64,000 bases of DNA from the NCBI RefSeq assembly GCF_014195655.1, contig NZ_JACICD010000001.1, forward strand, positions 1,030,682-1,094,681, given 5' to 3'. The notes beneath the pieces were generated by a model. It did not search any database. It saw nothing but the letters and a program-made list of their open reading frames with translations, and was not told where the DNA came from. Below, in pieces: positions 57,916 to 64,000 of this stretch (positions are counted from its first letter, which is position 1; each line of letters begins with the position of its first letter). This DNA comes from Ancylobacter tetraedralis (GTDB lineage: Bacteria > Pseudomonadota > Alphaproteobacteria > Rhizobiales > Xanthobacteraceae). The translations under genes were made by a program, and so were the position numbers.

Positions 57916-58039
57916 TCGGGGAGGGGCTGTGCGATGGCGGACCCCGGAAAATTCTCACCCAACTCTCGCCGACGGAGAGAGCGCAGCTGTCGTTCTTCCT
58001 GCGGCGCCCCGGCCGCGCGCTAATCCGGCTCGCCGCCCC

Positions 58040-58828
58040 TCACGCCCTGATGGCGAGGTCCGCCCACACGGGCACATGGTCGGACGGCTTCTCCCAGCTG
58101 CGCACATGCTTGTCGATACCCACCGCCGCCAGCCGGTCGCTGGCCTGCGGCGAGAGCAGCAGGTGATCGATGCGGATGCCGTTGTTCTTCGGCCAGGCGC
58201 CGGCCTGATAATCCCAGAAACTGTAGAGCCCCGGCGCGTCACTCGTCGCGCGTAGTGCGTCGGTGAGGCCGAGATTGAGGAGTTCGCGGAAGGCTGCGCG
58301 GGTCTGCGGCAGGAACAGCGCGTCATTGACCCACGCCTCCGGATGGGCGGCGTCCTCGGGCTCGGGGATGACGTTGAAGTCGCCGCACACCACGAGCGGC
58401 TCCTCGAAGGCGAGCCGGCCGGCCACATGCGCCTTGAGCCGGGCCATCCAGTCGAGCTTGTAGGGATATTTCTCGCTGTCGACCGGATTGCCGTTCGGCA
58501 GATAGAGGCCGCACACCCGCACCACGCCTTCGGCCGTCGACACCACCACCTCGATGAAGCGCGACTGCACGTCGCCATCCCCGCCCGGCAGGCCGGTCGT
58601 CACCTCGTCGAAGGGCAGGCGCGAGAGCACGGCGACGCCGTTGAAGCCCTTCTGGCCATGAACGGCGACATTGTAGCCCAGTCCCTCGAACGCCTCGCGC
58701 GGGAACTGCTCGTCCTGGCACTTGATCTCCTGCAGGCACACGACATCCGGCCGGGTCTCGTTGAGCCAGGTGATCATGTTGTCGACCCGGAGCCGGATGG
58801 AATTGATGTTCCAGGTGGCGATGCGCAT
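58040..58828 (-). CDS. xthA: Exodeoxyribonuclease III
   Basis: This AP endonuclease / 3' exonuclease of 262 residues acts in base-excision repair. Catalytic motifs are all visible: RIATWNINSIRLR (Asn), CLQEIKCQD (Glu), GLYLPNGNP (Tyr), VCGDFNVIPEPED (Asp, Asn), RIDHLLLS (Asp) and SDHVPVWA (Asp, His). Length is normal. It is convergent with exoR and is followed upstream, on the same strand, by the nucleosidase and erpA genes. Confidence 0.96.
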   Translation of the reverse strand: MRIATWNINSIRLRVDNMITWLNETRPDVVCLQEIKCQDEQFPREAFEGLGYNVAVHGQKGFNGVAVLSRLPFDEVTTGLPGGDGDVQSRFIEVVVSTAEGVVRVCGLYLPNGNPVDSEKYPYKLDWMARLKAHVAGRLAFEEPLVVCGDFNVIPEPEDAAHPEAWVNDALFLPQTRAAFRELLNLGLTDALRATSDAPGLYSFWDYQAGAWPKNNGIRIDHLLLSPQASDRLAAVGIDKHVRSWEKPSDHVPVWADLAIRA

Positions 58829-58864
58829 CGGCGGGCCTTCTGCAGTCGTGAATCGGCGCGTTCT

Positions 58865-59614
58865 CTATAGCACCGGCAGCAGCCGGCGGACGATGAGCGC
58901 GGAGGACAGCGCCACTTCCTCGAGGAACAGCCGGAAGTCGAAATGCGATTGCGCACCGGCAAGGTCGGAGAGCGCGCGGATCACCAGCCAGGGCACGCCG
59001 AACGCCGCGCAGACCTGCGCCATGGCGGCGCCTTCCATTTCCACCGCCGCTCCGCCGAGCTCGCGGAACAGGCGCTCGCGCAGGCTTTCGCTGCCGATGA
59101 ACTGGTCGCCGGTGAGCACCCGGCCGACATGCAGGCGCGGCGGGCGCGGGGAATCGGTGGCGGCAAGCGGGGCCAGCGCGAGGTCGGCCAGCGCGCCCTG
59201 CACGCGGGCGAGCAGCGTCGCGTCGGCCATGAGGCCCAGCCCCTCATGCGGGCTGAAGAAGGGCAGGTGGCCGGCCTGATAGACGGTGAAGCCGGCTTCC
59301 GAGTGGTAGCCGGCGTCGTGTTGCACGACATGATCGGCGATGACCACGTCGCCCACCGCGAGGTCGGGGTCGAGCCCGCCGGCAATGCCGGAGAACAGCA
59401 CCAGCCGGCAGCCGAAGCGCTCGATCAACAAGGTGGAGGCGATGGCGGCATTCACCTTGCCCATGCCGGCCTGCGCCAGCACCACCGGCGCGCCGTCGAG
59501 GCGGCCGGTGTGAAAGCGCATGCCCGCCGCCTCGGAAATCTCCGGGGCGATGAGGTTGTCGGCGAGATAGGCCAGCTCCTGCGGGATCGCGCAGAGAACG
59601 CCGACCGGGCTCAT
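58865..59614 (-). CDS. mtnN: 5'-methylthioadenosine/S-adenosylhomocysteine nucleosidase
   Basis: This purine-nucleoside phosphorylase-fold nucleosidase of 249 residues recycles methylthioadenosine and S-adenosylhomocysteine. Landmarks are VVLAQAGMGKVNAAIASTLL, LFSGIAGGLDPDLAVGDVVI, VLTGDQFIG, AVEMEGAAMAQVCAAFGVPW and VIRALSDLAG with the catalytic Asp. The ATG overlaps the erpA stop (ATGA), so the genes are coupled. Other nucleoside phosphorylases are possible, but the EMEGAAMA and RALSD motifs favour MtnN. Confidence 0.88.
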   Translation of the reverse strand: MSPVGVLCAIPQELAYLADNLIAPEISEAAGMRFHTGRLDGAPVVLAQAGMGKVNAAIASTLLIERFGCRLVLFSGIAGGLDPDLAVGDVVIADHVVQHDAGYHSEAGFTVYQAGHLPFFSPHEGLGLMADATLLARVQGALADLALAPLAATDSPRPPRLHVGRVLTGDQFIGSESLRERLFRELGGAAVEMEGAAMAQVCAAFGVPWLVIRALSDLAGAQSHFDFRLFLEEVALSSALIVRRLLPVL

Positions 59615-59991
59615 CACAGGGCGAAGCTGGTGCCGCAACCGCAGGACGCGGTGGCATGCGGGTTGTTGATGCGGAAGGAGGCGCCGATCAGGTCGTCGAC
59701 GAAATCGAGCTGCGATCCCGACATGTATTCCAGCGACACGGGGTCGATCACCACGCGCGCCGCGCCATCGCCGAGCAGGATGTCGTCCGCCTCGCGCTCG
59801 GTCGTGATGTCGAACTTGTACTGGAAGCCGGAGCAGCCGCCCCCTTCCACGCTCACCCGCAGCACGCTCTCGGGCGGCTCGCCCTTGAGGATCTCGGCGA
59901 TGCGTCGGGCGGCGCTGGCGGTGACGCCGACGCCCGGGGGCAGGGAGGGAATGTCGGTGGAACCGGCCGAAATCGACGGGCTGGCGCTCAT
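59614..59991 (-). CDS. erpA: Iron-sulfur cluster insertion protein, A-type carrier (ErpA/IscA)
   Basis: This A-type Fe-S carrier of 125 residues delivers clusters to target enzymes. The three ligand Cys are in GGGCSGFQYKF and CGCGTSF at the C-terminus, the family hallmark. A Ser/Pro-rich N-terminal extension precedes VTASAARRIAEIL. It is transcribed with the nucleosidase and divergent from dgt across 93 bp. The symbol follows the usual name for this chromosomal position in alphaproteobacteria; IscA/SufA cannot be excluded by sequence. Confidence 0.9.
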   Translation of the reverse strand: MSASPSISAGSTDIPSLPPGVGVTASAARRIAEILKGEPPESVLRVSVEGGGCSGFQYKFDITTEREADDILLGDGAARVVIDPVSLEYMSGSQLDFVDDLIGASFRINNPHATASCGCGTSFAL

Positions 59992-60084
59992 GTCGCGTGC
60001 CTTCGGGTTGAATATGACTTGGGTGGATAGTTAAGTGCTGCCGCCCCCGAGTCAAAGGGGGATCATTGCAGGGGAGGTCCGCGC

Positions 60085-61287
60085 ATGGCGGTGGCCGGAG
60101 CACAGCCGCGTGCGCCATGGGCGTCGAAGGCCGAGGAAAGCCGGGGGCGCCTGTTCCCCGAGCCGGATGCGGGCAGCCGCAGCGCCTTTCGCCGCGACGC
60201 GGACCGCATCATCCATTCCTCCGCCTTCCGCCGGCTCGCCTACAAGACGCAGGTCTTCTCCTATCACGAGGGCGACCATTTCCGGACCCGGCTCACCCAT
60301 ACGCTGGAAGTGGTGCAGGTGGCGCGCTCCATCGCCCGCGCGCTGGGCCTCGACGAGGACCTCGCCGAGGCGCTGGCGCTGGCGCATGATCTCGGCCATC
60401 CCCCCTTCGCCCATGCCGGCGAGCGTGTGCTGGACGCCTGCATGGCGGCCTATGGCGGCTTTGATCACAATGCCCAGTCGCTGCGGGTCGTCACGCGGCT
60501 GGAGAATCGCTACCCCGATTTCGACGGGCTGAACCTTAGCTGGGAGACGCTTGAGGGCATCGTGAAGCATAACGGGCCGCTCACCGGGCCGCTTCCCCAC
60601 GCCATCGAGGTGCATGCCGAGAGGCAGGACCTGTGGCTGTGGAGCTGGCCCGGCGCCGAGGCGCAGGTCGCCGCCATCGCCGACGACATCGCCTATGACG
60701 TGCACGATCTCGACGATGGGCTGCGCGCCGGGCTGTTCGACATCGAGGAATTCGCCTCGCTGCCGCTGGTCGGCGACATCATCGCCGACATTCGCGCCCG
60801 CTGGCCGGAGATCGACCGGTCGCGGTTCATCCACGAGATCGGCCGGCGGGTCATCACCGCGCTCATCGAGGACGTCGTCGCCGAGACAAGCCGGCGCGCC
60901 GCGCTGACCCAGCCCACCAGCGCCGAAGCGGTGCGCCATTCCGGGGCGGCGCTGGTCGGCCTGTCGCCGAGGCTGGTGGCGGCGGAGCGGGCGATCAAGG
61001 CCTTCCTGTTCCCACGCATGTACCGCCATCCGCGCGTGATGGCCGAGATGAACGCCGCCGGCGAGGTGGTGCGCGACCTGTTCCACCGCTACATGGACGA
61101 CACCGGCGCGCTGCCACCGGAATGGCGCGCCAGTGTCGCCGGGCGCACCGAGGGCGCCCGCGCGCGCCGCATCGCCGACTTCATCGCCGGCCAGACCGAT
61201 CGTTATGCGCTTGCCGAGCACCGTCGGCTGCTGGGTTCCGCGCCGGTGCCGCGGGCGGACGCACCGGTGCGTCAGGGCTCGGCATGA
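60085..61287 (+). CDS. dgt: Deoxyguanosinetriphosphate triphosphohydrolase-like protein (HD domain)
   Basis: This HD-fold dNTP triphosphohydrolase of 400 residues belongs to the type 2 dGTPase-like group. The nucleotide/HD motifs are FRRLAYKTQVF, then HFRTRLTHTLEVVQVAR (His), ALAHDLGHPPFAHAGE (His-Asp) and, later, IADDIAYDVHDLDDG (Asp). Such proteins keep dNTP pools balanced. It precedes argS by 121 bp on the same strand, the common alphaproteobacterial order erpA/dgt/argS. The substrate preference of this group is broader than dGTP. Confidence 0.9.
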   Translation: MAVAGAQPRAPWASKAEESRGRLFPEPDAGSRSAFRRDADRIIHSSAFRRLAYKTQVFSYHEGDHFRTRLTHTLEVVQVARSIARALGLDEDLAEALALAHDLGHPPFAHAGERVLDACMAAYGGFDHNAQSLRVVTRLENRYPDFDGLNLSWETLEGIVKHNGPLTGPLPHAIEVHAERQDLWLWSWPGAEAQVAAIADDIAYDVHDLDDGLRAGLFDIEEFASLPLVGDIIADIRARWPEIDRSRFIHEIGRRVITALIEDVVAETSRRAALTQPTSAEAVRHSGAALVGLSPRLVAAERAIKAFLFPRMYRHPRVMAEMNAAGEVVRDLFHRYMDDTGALPPEWRASVAGRTEGARARRIADFIAGQTDRYALAEHRRLLGSAPVPRADAPVRQGSA

Positions 61288-61408
61288 GGGTGCGCGGGCC
61301 GACCGGGCGTGCGGCAAAGATTGGTCGCTTTTGACTTGCCGATTGAACTGGGGTAGCGCCAGCCGCCGCGTCGCCTCATAAGGGCCCGCCGTGCCGGGAG
61401 TGTGCTGA

Positions 61409-63175
61409 ATGAACCTTTTCGCGATTTTCGCCGATCATCTTCGCGCCGTTGTCGGCGAGCTGGCGGTCGAAGGCATCCTGCCCGCCGGGCTCGACGTCAC
61501 GCGCGTCGTGGTCGAGCCGCCGCGCGACCCGAGCCATGGCGACCTCGCCACCAACGCCGCCATGGTGCTGGCCAAGGACGCGCGAATGAAGCCGCGCGAT
61601 CTCGCCGAGAGTCTGGCGGCCCGGCTCGGGGCCATTCCGGGCGTGCGCCGGGTGGATGTGGCCGGCCCGGGCTTCATCAACATCGCGCTGGACGGCTCGT
61701 TCTGGCCGCGCGTCCTCGCCGCGGTGCTGACGCGGGGACGCGGCTATGGCGGCGGGTCGATCGGTGCCGGCGCGCGGGTCAATGTCGAATATGTCTCGGC
61801 CAACCCCACCGGGCCGATGCATGTCGGCCATTGTCGCGGCGCGGTGTTCGGCGACGCGCTGGCCAACCTGCTCGCCTTTGCCGGTTTCGCCGTGACGCGC
61901 GAATATTACATCAACGATGCGGGCGCGCAGGTCGACGTGCTCGCCCGCTCCGCCTATCTGCGCTACCGCGAGGCGCTGGGCGAAGAGATCACTATTCCCG
62001 AGGGGCTCTATCCCGGCGACTATCTCAAGCCGGTTGGCCGCGACCTCGTCGCCAAATACGGCCGGACGCTGCTGGACAAGAGCGAGGCCGAGTGGCTGCC
62101 GCTCGTTCGCATCATCGCCATCGACGACATGATGGCGATGATCCGCACGGATCTGGCCGCGCTCAATATCCGCTTCGACAAGTTCTTTTCCGAGCGCACC
62201 CTACACGCCCGCGAGGGGGGCAATTCCTCGATCATCGACCGGCTGATGGATGAACTGCGCGCGCGCGACCTCGTCTACCAGGGCAGCCTGCCGCCGCCCA
62301 AGGGCGCGCCGGTGGAGGACTGGGAAGACCGCGAGCAGACGCTGTTCCGCGCCACCCAGTTCGGCGACGAGATCGACCGGCCGCTGGTGAAGTCGGACGG
62401 CGCCTATACGTATTTTGCTGCGGATATCGCCTACCACAAGGACAAGTTCGATCGCGGCTTCAGCCAGATGATCGACGTGTGGGGCGCCGATCACGGCGGC
62501 TATATCAAGCGCATGCAGGCGGCGGTGAAGGCGGCGACGGCCGGCGAGGGCCAGCTCGATGTCGAGATCTGCCAGCTGGTGCGCCTGCTGCGCAATGGCG
62601 AGCCGGTGAAGATGTCGAAGCGCGCCGGCACCTTCGTCACGCTGCGCGACGTGGTCGACGAAGTGGGCGTCGATCCCGTTCGCTTCATGATGCTCTACCG
62701 CAAGAACGACGCGGTGCTCGATTTCGACCTCGCCAAGGTGGTGGAGCAGTCGCGCGACAATCCGGTCTTCTATGTCCAGTATGCCCATGCCCGCGCGCGT
62801 TCGATCCTGCGCAACGCAAAGGAAGCTTTCCCGGATCTGCCGCTGGAGCCAGCTGCTTTTGCGCAAGCCGAACTGTCGCGGCTCGACGACGAAGGAGAGG
62901 TGGGGCTGGCCAAATTGATCGCCGCCTATCCGCGACTGGTTGATCAGGCCGCAGCGGCGCGCGAGCCGCACCGGGTCGCGTTCTATCTCTACGATCTGGC
63001 CAGTGCGCTGCATGGGCAGTGGAATCGCGGCAAGGACTTGCCACATTTACGCTTCATTATAGAAGATGATCGAAATTCAACCTATGCTCGACTCGCTTTG
63101 GTGCATGCGGTTGCGCTGGTCATCGCTTCAGGACTCTCTATCCTTGGGGTCGATGCTCCCGAGGAGATGCGGTGA
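61409..63175 (+). CDS. argS: Arginyl-tRNA synthetase
   Basis: This class I aminoacyl-tRNA synthetase of 588 residues attaches arginine to tRNA-Arg. HIGH appears as [17 protein letters not shown] (near residue 140). A KMSKS-like segment reads [11 protein letters not shown], and the N-terminal additional domain begins [15 protein letters not shown]. The C-terminal DALR anticodon-binding domain ends [20 protein letters not shown]. Length is normal. The downstream gene begins 89 bp later. Confidence 0.97.
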   Translation: MNLFAIFADHLRAVVGELAVEGILPAGLDVTRVVVEPPRDPSHGDLATNAAMVLAKDARMKPRDLAESLAARLGAIPGVRRVDVAGPGFINIALDGSFWPRVLAAVLTRGRGYGGGSIGAGARVNVEYVSANPTGPMHVGHCRGAVFGDALANLLAFAGFAVTREYYINDAGAQVDVLARSAYLRYREALGEEITIPEGLYPGDYLKPVGRDLVAKYGRTLLDKSEAEWLPLVRIIAIDDMMAMIRTDLAALNIRFDKFFSERTLHAREGGNSSIIDRLMDELRARDLVYQGSLPPPKGAPVEDWEDREQTLFRATQFGDEIDRPLVKSDGAYTYFAADIAYHKDKFDRGFSQMIDVWGADHGGYIKRMQAAVKAATAGEGQLDVEICQLVRLLRNGEPVKMSKRAGTFVTLRDVVDEVGVDPVRFMMLYRKNDAVLDFDLAKVVEQSRDNPVFYVQYAHARARSILRNAKEAFPDLPLEPAAFAQAELSRLDDEGEVGLAKLIAAYPRLVDQAAAAREPHRVAFYLYDLASALHGQWNRGKDLPHLRFIIEDDRNSTYARLALVHAVALVIASGLSILGVDAPEEMR

Positions 63176-63264
63176 GCAGTCGCGACGGCGTGGCGGGTGT
63201 GCCGCCGCGGTGATGCCGTCTCCGGCGGCGGTGTAGTGAGACGCAGCGAACGGGTTCGGTGAAC

Positions 63265-64000
63265 ATGGCCAACGACACAACGCGCAATCGGCAGGAGAAT
63301 CCGGCCGAGGATCCGCTTGCCGAACTGGCGCGCCTGATGGGTCAGGAGGACGAGTTCGCCGACCTGCTGCGCCAGCTGCCCGCCTCGCGTCCCACGGCGC
63401 CGGCAAGCGGCACATCGGCGCCGGCGCCGACGCGCGCGGCACCCATGCCCCCGCGTCCGGCCCCGACCCGCCCCGTCGCACCGCCGATGGGCGGCCGTCC
63501 GGCGGCGCCTCCGCCGAGTTCCTTCTCGGCGCTGGCGGCCGAAGCTTATTCCGAGTCCCCGCGTCGCCCGGCCGCGCCGCCGCCGCGTCCCGAGCGCCAG
63601 TCGCTGGAAGATGCCGCGCGCGACCTCAATCGCAATTACGTGCGCCCGGAGCGCCCCACCGAGCGTCCGGTGGAGCCGCGCGGGTATGAGCCGCGTCCGC
63701 CGCTGGATCCCCGCCTGTCCCAGGATACCCGCCTTGCCCACGAATCGCGGGCAAGTGAACCTCGGATCACGGAACCTCGGATCACGGAACCTCGGATCAG
63801 CGAGCCGCGCGTAAGCGAACCGCGCGCGCCGGAAGCCCGGACGGCCGATCCGCGCCTCGCCCGCGAATCGCGGGTGCCGACGGAACCCCGTCACGAGCCA
63901 CGTGCTCCGCAGGAGTTTCGAGCCCCGCCGGAGTTCCGTGCCCCGCCGGAGCCGCGCGTCGCGCCGGAATTCCGCGCCCCGCAGGAGGCTCGCGCGCCGC
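63265..64000 (+). CDS. Proline-rich protein, N-terminal part, probably a SPOR-domain cell-envelope protein (runs off right edge)
   Basis: The frame starts MANDTTRNRQENPAEDPLAE, with a GGTGAAC context, and stays open to the window edge, giving 245 residues. An acidic opening (LARLMGQEDEFADLLRQLP) is followed by a long Pro/Ala/Arg-rich disordered region with pentapeptide repeats. The gene after argS in many alphaproteobacteria encodes a SPOR-domain protein with this kind of N-terminus and a later membrane helix. That identification rests on gene order and composition only; no SPOR domain is inside the window. Confidence 0.7.
   Translation, partial: MANDTTRNRQENPAEDPLAELARLMGQEDEFADLLRQLPASRPTAPASGTSAPAPTRAAPMPPRPAPTRPVAPPMGGRPAAPPPSSFSALAAEAYSESPRRPAAPPPRPERQSLEDAARDLNRNYVRPERPTERPVEPRGYEPRPPLDPRLSQDTRLAHESRASEPRITEPRITEPRISEPRVSEPRAPEARTADPRLARESRVPTEPRHEPRAPQEFRAPPEFRAPPEPRVAPEFRAPQEARAP
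63753..63827 (+). repeat. 15-bp in-frame tandem repeats coding for (S/T)EPR(I/V)
   Basis: Around 63753-63827 the units SEPRI, TEPRI, TEPRI, SEPRV and SEPRA follow one another, with near-identical 15-base units (CGGATCACGGAACCT). Further degenerate PEFRAP-type repeats continue to the window edge. Copy number may vary between strains. Confidence 0.75.

Overview
The window is high-GC, densely coding chromosomal DNA from an alphaproteobacterium, most likely a member of Hyphomicrobiales (Rhizobiales). The evidence is the popZ-valS pair, an ExoR-type Sel1 protein beside ilvD, the erpA / dgt / argS / SPOR-type neighbourhood and the AT-poor codon use. A genus cannot be assigned from the sequence alone.

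Layout. (1) 1-24.0 kb is an accessory catabolic region for amino acids and amines. It holds a dipeptide-type ABC transporter (ATPase running off the left edge, two permeases, and a separate solute-binding protein), a DauA-like D-amino-acid dehydrogenase with RidA, a GbcA/CntA-like Rieske oxygenase and its reductase, an aminotransferase, an M20 amidohydrolase, a 2-hydroxyacid dehydrogenase and an FAD-GcvT fusion of the dimethylglycine dehydrogenase type. It continues with a VOC protein, two LysR regulators, a dihydroorotase-like / PuuE-like / MFS group and a GlxA-type regulator. (2) 24.4-28.8 kb is nrdAB: a cobalamin riboswitch leads a class I ribonucleotide reductase whose small subunit has Phe in place of the radical Tyr, as in class Ic (Mn/Fe) enzymes. 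(3) 28.9-44.3 kb is a 14-gene, tightly coupled, same-strand operon flanked by a Fic-like remnant on the left and a broken P4-type integrase next to tRNA-Asn on the right. It encodes two tandem solute-binding proteins, a Pot-type ABC transporter, two SIS proteins, two PfkB kinases, a BtpA/SgcQ-like TIM-barrel protein, two PuuE-like deacetylase-fold proteins, a Cys-less racemase homologue and a cytosine-deaminase-type amidohydrolase. This is the best candidate for an undescribed pathway. (4) 44.5-64 kb is conserved core: tRNA-Asn, an MsbA-like ABC exporter, tRNA-Cys, a Pcm-like methyltransferase, tolC, popZ, valS, mgtC-like, ilvD, exoR, xthA, a nucleosidase, erpA, dgt, argS and the start of a proline-rich protein.

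How the parts fit. In region 1 the inferred theme is uptake of small peptides or N-methylated amino acids, oxidative N-demethylation (Rieske system, then FAD-GcvT) and oxidative deamination with imine clean-up by RidA. In region 3 the inferred theme is import of a sugar-linked, possibly ring-containing nitrogen compound: kinase plus SIS pairs recall the FrlD/FrlB logic for Amadori compounds, and the PuuE-like, racemase-like and amidohydrolase genes recall cyclic ureide chemistry. Substrates in both regions are inferred, not shown.
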